A stretch of DNA of 50,191 nt from Hellea sp. GTDB lineage: Bacteria; Pseudomonadota; Alphaproteobacteria; Caulobacterales; Maricaulaceae. A program made the translations under genes and the position numbers. The stretch spans positions 1-50,191 of the forward strand of contig JAHDEZ010000016.1 in assembly GCA_020628425.1 (NCBI GenBank). The letters are read 5' to 3'. Of this stretch, positions 1-8,201 are shown piece by piece. Each line of letters starts with the position of its first letter. Position 1 is the stretch's first letter. The notes under the pieces were generated by a model. That model was not told the origin of the DNA. It did not search any database and saw nothing but the letters and a program-made list of their open reading frames with translations.

Positions 1-85
1 TCAACGACCATAGACGGCCGACCATATACTTATGCGTGGCCGTACAGAGTAACGATTCACACACGTTGTGTTATCAAACCAACTT

Positions 86-121
86 GCCCTCTCTTACTTT
101 TGTAGGAGAGGGCTTTTTTTA
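86..121 (+). terminator. Rho-independent terminator of a gene left of the window
   Basis: A perfect 8-bp stem (GCCCTCTC at 86-93, GAGAGGGC at 106-113) with a 12-nt loop is followed by a run of eight Ts. Orientation is forward, so it ends a plus-strand transcript whose gene lies outside the window; one frame has a stop at 11-13 that could be the end of that gene. Positions 1-85 show nothing else I can name. Confidence 0.8.
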
Positions 122-227
122 TTGGGCATTCAAAACTGTTCCGAAAGCGATAAAGGATTGAGCTGGTATATTGAGCGCGAGCGCTATAAACAGGCTCCAT
201 AAAAATTCGAAAAACCTGGGGACCCTT

Positions 228-1496
228 ATGAGCAAGCTTTTCACGCCTTTGACATTGGCTTCGGGCATCACAATGCCCAACCGTATCTCCAAAGCGGCCA
301 TGGAGGAAAACATGGCGGAATATGGTCAGATACCCGGACGCGATCTGGTTAATCTCTATCAGCACTGGGCGGATGGCCAATTGGGGATGATAATCACGGG
401 CAATGTTATGGTCGCCCCCGATGCCATGACCGGACCTGGCGGCGTTTATCTGGGCAAGGAGACGCTCAGCGATCCGGATGTGCGCCAGCGCTTTGAAGAC
501 TGGTCGGCAGCGGGTAAATCCGGCGGGGCGGCGCTCTATATGCAAATCAGCCATCCCGGCAGACAGGTCTATGCGGCCATGGGCACAGATGTTGTCTCGG
601 CCTCGGCCACACGGTTGAATATGGAAGGCCCGGCCGCGAAAATGTTTACGGACGCTCGTGCGCTCACGGGTGATGAGGTCGAAGCCATGGTGACCCGCTT
701 TGGTGACACAGCCGAAGCCGCCGAACAAGCCGGCTTTGACGGGGTACAGATCCATTCTGCCCATGGCTATCTGGTCGCGCAATTCTTATCGCCGCTCACG
801 AATTTACGGGACGATAAGTGGGGTGGCTCTCTGGAAAATCGCGCGCGCTTCCTGCTGGAAATTGTCCGCGCTGTGAAAGCCCGCACGGGCAAGAACTTCG
901 GCGTGGGCGTCAAACTCAACTCTGCCGACTTCCAAAAAGGCGGCTATGATGAAAACGACGCCAAACAGGTTGTGCAGTGGCTCAATAAAGAAGGCATTGA
1001 TTTTGTCGAACTATCCGGCGGCTCTTATGAAAGCGCAGCCATGGCGGGCGCTGCGGAACAGGATAATCCTTCTTCCACGCTCTTGCGCGAGATTTACTTT
1101 ATTGAGTTCGCCAAAATCATCCAAGAGGTCGCCGACATGCCGCTTATGGTGACGGGCGGCATTACCAAACGCTCCACGGCCGAGACGGCGCTGGAGAGCG
1201 GGGCCGTGGAAATTGTCGGTATTGCTCGGGCGCTAGGCTTTAATCCCCATATCGCCAAAGATTGGGAAGCCGGCCAGAATTTGGATATTGAAATGAACCT
1301 TTCGACCTCCAAGAACAAAACCATTCGCGTGCTCTCCGGCATGGCCATGACCAAGGCCAATCTCTACCGTATGGGCGCAGGGAAACTGCCGAAAAACAAA
1401 ATGAGCCCAATGCTCTCCATCATCAAACAACAGATGAAACAGGGCAAACAAACCAAGACCTATCGCCGGTGGCTGGAGAGTCGAAAAATTTCATGA
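228..1496 (+). CDS. NADH:flavin oxidoreductase, Old Yellow Enzyme family
   Basis: Predicted FMN-dependent ene-reductase or dehydrogenase of the Old Yellow Enzyme TIM-barrel family, about 422 residues, cytoplasmic. The N-terminus (LFTPLTLASGITMPNRI), the active-site stretch around HSAHGYLVAQFLSPLTN with NLRDDKWGGSLENR, and the phosphate-binding VTGGITKR segment are all typical. An upstream TTG at 171 is open in frame, but ATG 228 is preferred because family homology begins there and a purine-rich CTGGGGA lies just upstream. The C-terminal ~50 residues are basic and extend beyond the barrel. The stop overlaps the next start as ATGA (1493-1496), suggesting translational coupling. The substrate cannot be told from sequence. 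Confidence 0.9.
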   Translation: MSKLFTPLTLASGITMPNRISKAAMEENMAEYGQIPGRDLVNLYQHWADGQLGMIITGNVMVAPDAMTGPGGVYLGKETLSDPDVRQRFEDWSAAGKSGGAALYMQISHPGRQVYAAMGTDVVSASATRLNMEGPAAKMFTDARALTGDEVEAMVTRFGDTAEAAEQAGFDGVQIHSAHGYLVAQFLSPLTNLRDDKWGGSLENRARFLLEIVRAVKARTGKNFGVGVKLNSADFQKGGYDENDAKQVVQWLNKEGIDFVELSGGSYESAAMAGAAEQDNPSSTLLREIYFIEFAKIIQEVADMPLMVTGGITKRSTAETALESGAVEIVGIARALGFNPHIAKDWEAGQNLDIEMNLSTSKNKTIRVLSGMAMTKANLYRMGAGKLPKNKMSPMLSIIKQQMKQGKQTKTYRRWLESRKIS

Positions 1497-1817
1497 CTGT
1501 TTCAAAGCTATTCGAGGATGAACCCCAGCAATGGGGATTACGCGGGGATCCCTTTTTATGGCGTGATCTCAAAAGCCATTTTGAATCGACTTCACTACCT
1601 AAAGACCAGAATGAGCTGAAAACTATTCTGGAGGAGGCTTATGAAAATAAGACCGGATATCCATTGGCGCATTCCGAACATTTCTATATTGAAGAATACG
1701 CACATGGCGGAATGTCCAGCGGTAAAATCTCTCCTGAATTTTGGAGAGATGTCGGAATCCCTACCCTGATAAAGCGTTCGGGTTTACGGGATGACAAAAA
1801 AGGGGAGTGGGTCATGA
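1493..1817 (+). CDS. Small uncharacterised domain (HGGMSSG type), run in frame into the next gene
   Basis: About 107 residues beginning MTVSKLFEDEPQQWGLRGDP and containing a conserved-looking HGGMSSGKISPEFW stretch and GIPTLIKRS near the end. From memory this resembles a family of free-standing ~100-residue bacterial proteins of unknown function. Here no stop codon separates it from the downstream gene: the frame continues directly into the membrane anchor of the strictosidine-synthase-like protein. The junction holds an A6G4 homopolymer at 1796-1805; losing one base there would bring TGA 1815-1817 into frame, giving the usual ATGA overlap with ATG 1814. So it is either a real fusion, a frameshifted gene or a sequencing indel. 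It starts by a 4-nt overlap with the preceding oxidoreductase. Confidence 0.6.
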
Positions 1818-2911
1818 AACGTATATTCCTGTTCGGCAGCCTGATCATTGCGGTTTTGCTAGCCTACCTCGTGGCCTGGCCCGTGGACATCGATCCGCAA
1901 AAATGGGAGGCGCCCAAGGATAAAGGCTATGTGGGGAATTTTGCGCCCAATAGGCGTCTGGCCGATCTGGAACTTTTGGATATTGGCGATATTCACGGCC
2001 CCGAAGACGTCGCGAGCCGTGTCATTGACGGACAGCTTTATCTCTTTGTCTCCTCACAGGACGGGCTCATCCGCAAAATCAATGCCGACACCAAAGAGGT
2101 CACCACTCTGGCCGATACCAAAGGCGTTCCTTTGGGATTTGAATTTGACGGGGCAGGCAATCTGATCCTCGCTGATGCGTTTAAAGGGCTCTTATCCATC
2201 GCGCCCGACGGCACGGTCACCACATTATCGGACACGGCGGACGGCGAACCTATTCTTTATGCGGACGATCTGGATATTGCGCCGGACGGAGTGATCTATT
2301 TTTCCGATGCCAGCACACGCTGGGGCGCGGCCGAAATTGGTCAGACCATGGCCGCTTCGCTCTATGAGATTATGGAGCACGGCAAGACGGGGCGTGTCCT
2401 CGCCTATGACCCGGCCAGTGGAAAAACATGGACGGTGATGGAGGATCTCTCTTTTGCCAATGGCGTGGCCATGGCAGATAATGGCAACAGCATTCTCGTC
2501 AATGAGACCGGCGAATACCGCATCCACAAGCTTTGGGTGTCGGGCCCTAAAAAAGGTGAGAGCAAGGTCATCATCGACAACCTGCCGGGCTTTCCGGATA
2601 ATATTAATCAGGCCCCTGACGGCAATTTCTATGTGGGGATTGTGTCCAAACGCTCGGCTTTTCTGGATGATTATGCGAACAGCCCGTTCTGGCGAAAACT
2701 GGCCTGGCGCCTGCCGGCGGCCCTGCAGCCCAAGGCGGAGAATTACGGCTTTATCATAGAAATGGACGGCAACGGCAATGTCATTCAGACTTGGCAGGAC
2801 CCGACAGGGGCCTATCCCACAACAACAGGCGCCCATCTGGCGGCAGATGGGTATCTGTATATATCGAGCCTGACCGCTTCCAAACTGGGCCGTATGAAAA
2901 TGGCCAAATAA
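1814..2911 (+). CDS. Membrane-anchored strictosidine synthase / SMP-30-like beta-propeller protein
   Basis: About 365 residues: an N-terminal hydrophobic anchor (FLFGSLIIAVLLAYLVAW), then a six-bladed propeller of the strictosidine-synthase-like/gluconolactonase type, with repeats such as GLIRKINADTKEV and IAPDGVIYFSDAS and a C-terminal GAYPTTTGAHLAADGYLYISSL. The protein resembles animal APMAP-like esterase/lactonase family members; the substrate is unknown. ATG 1814 is chosen because AGGGGAG lies 6 nt upstream and the anchor begins there, although the reading frame is open back to 1493 (or even 1469), so a 472-residue fusion with the preceding domain is possible. It probably faces the periplasm. 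Confidence 0.8.
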   Translation: MKRIFLFGSLIIAVLLAYLVAWPVDIDPQKWEAPKDKGYVGNFAPNRRLADLELLDIGDIHGPEDVASRVIDGQLYLFVSSQDGLIRKINADTKEVTTLADTKGVPLGFEFDGAGNLILADAFKGLLSIAPDGTVTTLSDTADGEPILYADDLDIAPDGVIYFSDASTRWGAAEIGQTMAASLYEIMEHGKTGRVLAYDPASGKTWTVMEDLSFANGVAMADNGNSILVNETGEYRIHKLWVSGPKKGESKVIIDNLPGFPDNINQAPDGNFYVGIVSKRSAFLDDYANSPFWRKLAWRLPAALQPKAENYGFIIEMDGNGNVIQTWQDPTGAYPTTTGAHLAADGYLYISSLTASKLGRMKMAK

Positions 2912-2926
2912 CACAAGAGGTTCAGT

Positions 2927-3058
2927 ATGGAAAATGACGCTGCATATAAAGCTGGAGAGGACTTTGGATATATAGCTGGCCAAATCATAGGTGTGGCCAT
3001 TATCATTATTATCCTCGTCACAGTCATTTATCTGGTGACGCGAAAGAAGAGTAAATAG
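2927..3058 (+). CDS. 43-residue single-pass membrane protein
   Basis: Short frame MENDAAYKAGEDFGYIAG followed by a strongly hydrophobic segment of Ile/Val/Leu (residues ~19-37) and a basic tail RKKSK, the charge pattern of an N-out single-span protein. AAGAGG lies 7-8 nt before the ATG, a good ribosome site. It sits 15 nt after the propeller gene and 3 nt before the DUF4345 gene in what looks like one operon. No function recognised. Confidence 0.6.
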   Translation: MENDAAYKAGEDFGYIAGQIIGVAIIIIILVTVIYLVTRKKSK

Positions 3059-3061
3059 ACC

Positions 3062-3448
3062 ATGAAACGTGCCCTACAAATCGTGCTTTTTATCTTGAGC
3101 CTCATTCCGCTCTTCTTTGCCGTAACCGGCATTATTGGCGGCGCGGCGGGCCTTAATGGTGACGCATCTGTCGCGGCCGATCTGGATAATCAGTTTCGTT
3201 ATCTCTCTGCTTTTTATCTCATTTTGACCTTTCTCATCTGGTATATCATCCCCCGGATTGAGACCCATTCCGAGCTGTTTCGCATTGCCGTCATCGCTAT
3301 ATTCCTGGGCGGTCTGGCGCGTGCCTATAGCTATTATCTGGTCGGGCCGCCCTCTCCAACCATGATAGCGGGCATGGCTCTCGAGCTGGGCGCGCCGCTC
3401 TTGATCGTCTGGCAGAGCATGGTTGCTAAAAACGCAAGGCAAAAATAG
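3062..3448 (+). CDS. DUF4345 four-helix membrane protein
   Basis: 128 residues with four hydrophobic segments, an N-terminal signal-anchor-like helix, the loop GLNGDASVAADLDNQFRYLSAFYL, and a GGLARAYSYYLVGPP motif between helices 3 and 4, which is the hallmark of the DUF4345 family as I know it. Function is unknown. It follows the small membrane protein by 3 nt and precedes the DUF952 gene by 7 nt, so these are probably co-transcribed with the oxidoreductase group upstream and pyrD downstream. Confidence 0.8.
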   Translation: MKRALQIVLFILSLIPLFFAVTGIIGGAAGLNGDASVAADLDNQFRYLSAFYLILTFLIWYIIPRIETHSELFRIAVIAIFLGGLARAYSYYLVGPPSPTMIAGMALELGAPLLIVWQSMVAKNARQK

Positions 3449-3455
3449 AAGACAA

Positions 3456-3803
3456 ATGACCCAATCCGTTTACAAACTTTTACTCCAATATGAGTGGGAC
3501 CTGTTTGAGGAAACGGGCGTGTTTTTGGGCACGCCGCTGGATTTCGAGGATGGCTATATTCACCTCTCAACCGCCGAACAGGTTGTTGAGACGGCCCGCC
3601 TCCATTTCAAGGATAAAGGCCCGCTGGTTCTGGCAGAGTTTGACGGGGATGAGCTCGGCGCATCGCTCATTTATGAGGCCTCTCGCGGGGGGCAATTGTT
3701 CCCGCACCAATATGGGAAACTGGAACGGGCGCAGGTGCGGCGTCACTGGGCCTTGCAGGATCTGGGCAGTGGTGCTTATAGCTTTCCGAAAGACTTCGGA
3801 TAG
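3456..3803 (+). CDS. DUF952 family protein
   Basis: 115 residues from ATG 3456 (an in-frame start at 3423 would overlap the preceding gene). The DUF952 signatures are present: DFEDGYIHLSTAEQVVETARLHF and FPHQYGKLERAQV. DUF952 proteins are small cytoplasmic proteins with an ADP-ribosyltransferase-like fold, of unsettled function. The gene ends 5 nt before pyrD, a pairing that is frequent in Alphaproteobacteria. Confidence 0.85.
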   Translation: MTQSVYKLLLQYEWDLFEETGVFLGTPLDFEDGYIHLSTAEQVVETARLHFKDKGPLVLAEFDGDELGASLIYEASRGGQLFPHQYGKLERAQVRRHWALQDLGSGAYSFPKDFG

Positions 3804-3808
3804 CCCCT

Positions 3809-4864
3809 ATGAGCCTTTATAGATTTGCCACAAAAATGGTGCGTGTTCTGCCCGCAGAACCCGCCCACAAGTTTACGATTAAGTCGCTCAAGGCGGGTCT
3901 GGGCCCGGTGACGACCCGCAAGCCGGATTCCATATTGGCCACCAATGTTGGCGGATTGAAATTAGCCAATCCGGTCGGGCTCGCGCCCGGTTTTGACAAA
4001 GACGCCGAAGTCCCGGACGCCATGCTGAATGCAGGCTTTGGCTTTGTGGAATGCGGAACAGTCACACCGCGCCCGCAGATCGGTAATCCTAAACCGCGCC
4101 TCTTCCGCCTTTCCGAAGACCAGGCCGTCATCAACCGCATGGGTTTTAACAATGGCGGTCTAGACGATTTCAAAAAACGACTGACCCGGAGACAGGGCAA
4201 ACCCGGTATTGTCGGTGCCAATCTGGGCGCCAATAAAGACAGCGATGACCGAACTGAGGATTACGTGACAGGCCTGAAGTCGCTCTGGGGTCTGGCGGAT
4301 TATTTTACCGTCAATATCAGCTCCCCTAATACGCCGGGCCTGCGGGATCTGCAGGCCGAGAGCGCCATGGACGATTTGCTGGGCCGAGTATCCGAAGCCC
4401 GAAAGGCACTCATCACAGATGATTACGACCCACCGATTTTTCTCAAAGTGGCCCCGGACCTCATCTCGGCCCAGATTGAACAAATTACGGGGCAGTGCCA
4501 GAGCTACGGCATGAATGCCATCATCATATCCAACACGACCATTGCCCGCCCGGACAGCCTGCGCAGTCCACATAAGAGCGAAGGTGGTGGTCTGTCAGGC
4601 GCGCCTTTATTTGAGCCATCCACACAAATCCTGAAGGAATTTGCTCAGGCCGCCAATGGCAAAATCGACCTCATCGGTGTGGGCGGCATTGCCAGCGGCG
4701 AACAAGCCTATGCCAAAATCCGCGCCGGCGCTAAAGCGGTGCAGCTTTATTCTGCGCTTGTCTATCACGGACCGGGACTGGTCATGGATATACGGCGTGA
4801 TCTGGCGGCGCGCCTCAAGGCGGACGGTTTTAATGGGCTGGAAGAGGCTGTTGGAAGGCACTGA
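3809..4864 (+). CDS. pyrD: Dihydroorotate dehydrogenase (quinone), class 2
   Basis: 351 residues. Oxidises dihydroorotate to orotate in pyrimidine synthesis, passing electrons to membrane quinone. The N-terminal amphipathic helix (LYRFATKMVRVLPAEPAHKFTI) is the membrane-associating module that defines class 2; the FMN barrel shows NPVGLAPGFDKDAEVP, NRMGFNNGG, the catalytic-Ser loop NISSPNTPGLRDLQ, and the phosphate site VGGIASGEQAYAKI plus LYSALVYHGPG. Full length for the family. It is the last gene of the forward cluster and abuts the convergent DUF302 gene without any gap, so no terminator is visible between them. Confidence 0.96.
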   Translation: MSLYRFATKMVRVLPAEPAHKFTIKSLKAGLGPVTTRKPDSILATNVGGLKLANPVGLAPGFDKDAEVPDAMLNAGFGFVECGTVTPRPQIGNPKPRLFRLSEDQAVINRMGFNNGGLDDFKKRLTRRQGKPGIVGANLGANKDSDDRTEDYVTGLKSLWGLADYFTVNISSPNTPGLRDLQAESAMDDLLGRVSEARKALITDDYDPPIFLKVAPDLISAQIEQITGQCQSYGMNAIIISNTTIARPDSLRSPHKSEGGGLSGAPLFEPSTQILKEFAQAANGKIDLIGVGGIASGEQAYAKIRAGAKAVQLYSALVYHGPGLVMDIRRDLAARLKADGFNGLEEAVGRH

Positions 4865-5353
4865 TTACGGGGCCACAACTTCCTGACCAATCATATCAAG
4901 CGCCAATGCCACATTAGCAACAGGGCCGCTCTCATCATTTAATCCATACGCCCGGGCCAAAGCCTTCATATCGGTTAGGCGTAAATGCACCTGTCCGTCG
5001 ACCTCATAAATCAAGGCTTTCATGGGCAGCTCAAGGCCCATTTGAGGGTTTTGCTCCATTATGGCGGTGCCGATTTTTGGATTGCCGAAAATCACAAGAT
5101 AATTGCGGTCTAAATCAAATCCCGCCTCTCTGGCTGCCTGGCTGTGGTCTATTTCGGAAAAGACCTTGAGCTGACGCGTGTTGAGGGACCGTCGAAGGCG
5201 CAACAGGCTATCGTTGAAATTATGCGGACTGATATAGACTTTGGCCCGGTCAGTCGACGACCCACGGCTTCCTTCGGAACATGCACCAATTATGATTGAC
5301 GCAAATATAATCAGGACAGGCAATAATATTCGCCCCATAACGAACCTCTTCAT
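4865..5353 (-). CDS. DUF302 domain lipoprotein
   Basis: 162 residues: a lipoprotein signal with lipobox IIGAC (Cys near residue 25), then a DUF302 domain with FSEIDHSQAAREAGF, LVIFGNPKIGTAIMEQNP and LELPMKALIYEVDGQV. DUF302 proteins are small alpha/beta proteins of uncertain role; the lipoprotein form would act in the periplasm. Transcribed away from ftsK, with a 164-bp shared upstream region, and convergent with pyrD. Confidence 0.88.
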   Translation of the reverse strand: MKRFVMGRILLPVLIIFASIIIGACSEGSRGSSTDRAKVYISPHNFNDSLLRLRRSLNTRQLKVFSEIDHSQAAREAGFDLDRNYLVIFGNPKIGTAIMEQNPQMGLELPMKALIYEVDGQVHLRLTDMKALARAYGLNDESGPVANVALALDMIGQEVVAP

Positions 5354-5456
5354 TTCGTCGTTGCCCTGTCATATGAGCGTAAACGCAAATTTCTTAAAAT
5401 TCTACAACTTTAGACAGCCTCACAAAGTGTTGAACATTTCGATTTGCAATGGATTA

Positions 5457-5471
5457 TTAACCGCCGATTTA
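5457..5471 (+). promoter_or_regulatory. CtrA-like site upstream of ftsK
   Basis: TTAA-N7-TTTA, one base off the alphaproteobacterial CtrA consensus TTAA-N7-TTAA, lies 46 nt before the ftsK start in the divergent ftsK/DUF302 intergenic region. The match is short and AT-rich sites arise by chance, so this is only a candidate; the location before a division gene makes it plausible. Confidence 0.3.
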
Positions 5472-5517
5472 CCCCTCTCCTTCATAATCTATTAACTTCA
5501 GAAACAGTGAGCCAAGA

Positions 5518-7959
5518 ATGACGCCTCCGCCATCCGCATCTGCCAATTACGACTCTGACTACGCCAAAGGTCTGATGGAGGATCTGGATAGTGCGCCGGG
5601 CTTATTGCGTCGGGCCCTGACAAGCCTGTTTTTACTGCTGCTCGCTTTTCTAATTCTGGGCGCCGTCCTCTCCTATAATCCTTTTGACTCTACCCGCGAC
5701 ACAGCCGGAATTGGCGAGGTGCAAAACGCTTTGGGTAAAAACGGTGCGGGTATGGCCAATTTCCTGATGCAATTTATGGGACTCGGCGCGCTCATTGCGG
5801 GTTGTCTTTGTTTGTATGATGGCGTCAAAGGTCTTGTATGGCCCGCCAAGTCTACGCGCCGAACACGCTGGGGTCGTTTTGGTCTGGCGACAGCTACGAC
5901 ACTGTTTGGGGCCGCGGCGCTTTCGGGTTTCCCTATTCCGCAAAGCTGGCCCATGGCCACAGGCATGGGCGGTTGGATGGGTGACTCCATCTTTCTGACG
6001 CTGAAAGCCGGGTTTGATGTTTTCAATATTCCGATTTCAGGCTTCATAGCCGCGCTCATTGTCTTTCTAATTGCTGCCTTTTCACTGGCCAGATTTCTGG
6101 GCGTTGTCGGCAAAGATTTTCTGGACATCTGGGAAGCCGTTCTTCTGGTCTGGGCCACTATCCGGGTCTGGTTTGACCGGTTTGCCGGCTGGATAAAGGT
6201 GAAATTCGCCAGAGCTTATCTGCCTGAAGTGGAACAGTCCGAAAGCATCGCCACACTCATCCGGGATATCCCTGATGAGGTACCGGCACGGGCACCGGTC
6301 TCAACTCGAGACGCTGAAGCTGAGCGCCAAAGCACCATTGCCCCGATCATCAGACCAGCAGTTGCCCCTGAACCTGTTGCAGCGGCACCCGTCGCGACAC
6401 CGGCCCCGGCAAAACGCAAACGTGCCGCCAAGCCCAAAAAACCGGAATTTCATTTCCCCGAAGGTGCGGATTATGTCCTGCCGGAACTGGGTCTTTTAAA
6501 AACACCGCCGCCCCGTAAAGCGCTGCATGACGACATGGCCTTGCGCCGCGCCTCTGAGGACCTGCACCGGGTCATGGAAGATTATGGTATCAAAGGTGAC
6601 ATGGGCGCGGTTCGTCCGGGCCCCGTTGTGACCTTGTTTGAGTTTGAACCGGCACCGGGCGTCAAGTCTCAACGGGTGATTAATCTGGCCCCGGATATTG
6701 CCCGAAATATGAGCGCCGAGTCCGCCCGTATCGCCGTTGTACCGGGCCGCAATGCTATGGGTGTTGAGTTGCCTAACCGCCGCCGCGAGACGGTTTGGCT
6801 CAAAAACATGCTGGCGTCCAATGCTTATGTGAATTCAGAGGCAGGCCTGCCGCTGATTATGGGTGAAGATATTGGCGGTGCCGCTTATGTGGCTGACCTG
6901 TCGAAAATGCCTCATTTACTAGTGGCCGGTACAACCGGTTCCGGTAAGTCTGTGGCCATTAATGCCATGATCCTATCACTCATGTATAAGCTCACACCGG
7001 AGCAATGTAAGTTCATCATGATCGACCCGAAAATGTTGGAGCTCTCAGTTTATGACGGAATTCCACATCTCCTGACACCGGTTGTAACCGAACCGAAAAA
7101 GGCGGTGGTGGCGCTTAAATGGACCGTGCGCGAAATGGAAGACCGTTACCGCAAAATGGCCAAGATGGGCGTGCGGAATATGGCCGGCTATAATGAAAAA
7201 GTGAATGAAGCCAAAGCTAAAGGAAAGGTCATGACCCGAACCGTTATGACCGGCTATGACAAGGAAACAGGCGAACCCACTTATGAGACCGAAGAGCTCG
7301 ATTTCGAGCCCATGCCGTTTATTGTCGTGATTATCGACGAGATGGCTGACCTGATGATGGTAGCCGGTAAAGACATTGAAGGCACCGTACAACGTCTGGC
7401 ACAAATGGCGCGAGCCGCCGGCATCCACATGATCATGGCCACGCAGCGACCCTCTGTGGATGTTATCACCGGTACGATTAAAGCCAACTTCCCGACTCGA
7501 GTGGCTTTCCGTGTGGGCTCCTCCATCGACAGCCGTACCATTTTGGGCGAGACGGGTGCAGAGCAGCTCTTGGGTAATGGTGACATGCTGTTTATGGGTA
7601 CGGGACGGCCGCGCCGCCTGCATGGCCCCTTTGTCACCGACGGTGAGGTCGAAAAGATCGCGGCCTTCTCCAAGGCGCAAGGTACACCCAGCTATCTGGA
7701 AGAAATCACATCTGAACCCGAAGAAGCGCTTGGCGGCGATGACGCCGCGGGCGGTGAAGGCAATTCCTTGTTTGATCAGGCTGTGGCCATTGTCGCCAAA
7801 GACCGCAAAGCTTCGACCAGTTATATCCAGCGGCGTCTATCCATAGGTTACAACCGGGCTGCCAATCTGATTGAGCGCATGGAGTCCGAGGGCATGATTG
7901 GCCCGTCAGGGCCCGGTGGTAAGCGGGAGATTTTCCTGCCGGAGCAAGGGGGGTACTGA
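5518..7959 (+). CDS. ftsK: DNA translocase FtsK/SpoIIIE
   Basis: 813 residues. ATP-driven double-stranded DNA pump at the division septum that clears and aligns chromosome termini and activates XerCD. The N-terminal ~200 residues hold four membrane helices; a Pro/Ala-rich linker (~255-305) follows; the RecA-like motor has Walker A GTTGSGKS at 471-478 and Walker B VVIIDEMAD at ~603-611 plus ATQRPSVDVITGTIK; the C-terminal gamma winged helix (~750-813) keeps QRRLSIGYNRAANLIERME, the KOPS-reading helix. The linker is short compared with E. coli, as is common in Alphaproteobacteria. Its TGA overlaps the next ATG by one base (7957-7961), a clear sign of coupling to the gamma-like gene. Confidence 0.96.
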   Translation: MTPPPSASANYDSDYAKGLMEDLDSAPGLLRRALTSLFLLLLAFLILGAVLSYNPFDSTRDTAGIGEVQNALGKNGAGMANFLMQFMGLGALIAGCLCLYDGVKGLVWPAKSTRRTRWGRFGLATATTLFGAAALSGFPIPQSWPMATGMGGWMGDSIFLTLKAGFDVFNIPISGFIAALIVFLIAAFSLARFLGVVGKDFLDIWEAVLLVWATIRVWFDRFAGWIKVKFARAYLPEVEQSESIATLIRDIPDEVPARAPVSTRDAEAERQSTIAPIIRPAVAPEPVAAAPVATPAPAKRKRAAKPKKPEFHFPEGADYVLPELGLLKTPPPRKALHDDMALRRASEDLHRVMEDYGIKGDMGAVRPGPVVTLFEFEPAPGVKSQRVINLAPDIARNMSAESARIAVVPGRNAMGVELPNRRRETVWLKNMLASNAYVNSEAGLPLIMGEDIGGAAYVADLSKMPHLLVAGTTGSGKSVAINAMILSLMYKLTPEQCKFIMIDPKMLELSVYDGIPHLLTPVVTEPKKAVVALKWTVREMEDRYRKMAKMGVRNMAGYNEKVNEAKAKGKVMTRTVMTGYDKETGEPTYETEELDFEPMPFIVVIIDEMADLMMVAGKDIEGTVQRLAQMARAAGIHMIMATQRPSVDVITGTIKANFPTRVAFRVGSSIDSRTILGETGAEQLLGNGDMLFMGTGRPRRLHGPFVTDGEVEKIAAFSKAQGTPSYLEEITSEPEEALGGDDAAGGEGNSLFDQAVAIVAKDRKASTSYIQRRLSIGYNRAANLIERMESEGMIGPSGPGGKREIFLPEQGGY

Positions 7960-8201
7960 TGGATATCCAACCGGTAGAGCTTGATATTCAAGAGCGCGAC
8001 CGGAACGATTTCGTTCGGGCCTTGGAAATTATCAGACAAGAACAAAGCGCGAGCCCGTCCATGTTGCGTCAAGCGCTGGATATTCATTTGCTGCGCATCA
8101 TGGATTTTCTGGAGGTCATGGAACGGGCCGGTCTGGTCGGCCCCTATCACTCAATTGCCCATCCCAGAGATGTTCACCTGCCCAGGTCTGGAGGCCACTA
8201 A
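7959..8201 (+). CDS. Stand-alone FtsK gamma-like winged-helix protein
   Basis: 80 residues with no membrane or motor part. Residues ~19-73 align without gaps, over the first 43 positions, to the gamma domain of the FtsK just upstream: 14 identities there, including A-S-x-S, L-x-I, E-x-M-E-x-x-G and GP, plus a final R..L after a one-residue insertion in the wing. The recognition-helix GYNRA of FtsK is replaced by HLLRI, so KOPS-specific contacts are probably lost. The start shares one base with the ftsK stop, so it is very likely translated in step with FtsK. I infer a DNA-binding or FtsK-partner role; no named family is recognised. Confidence 0.75.
   Translation: MDIQPVELDIQERDRNDFVRALEIIRQEQSASPSMLRQALDIHLLRIMDFLEVMERAGLVGPYHSIAHPRDVHLPRSGGH

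Noticed and set aside
1..85. Possible RNA gene or partial coding end at the left edge
   Set aside because: No tRNA or rRNA pattern; an early stop codon at 11-13 is compatible with a gene end but cannot be assigned.
57..782. Long open frame on the minus strand opposite the Old Yellow Enzyme gene
   Set aside because: It lacks any family signature and lies antisense to a clear enzyme; such frames are shadows of codon bias.
1791..1805. Programmed -1 frameshift at AAAAAAG
   Set aside because: The zero frame reads AAA AAA GGG, so the slippery heptamer A AAA AAG is not in the required phase; homopolymer indel or genuine fusion is more likely.
2225..2983. 252-residue minus-strand frame opposite the propeller gene
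   Set aside because: Composition and position match a mirror of the forward gene; no ribosome site or domain.
7045..7680. 211-residue minus-strand frame inside ftsK
   Set aside because: His-rich shadow of the motor domain coding strand, no independent evidence.
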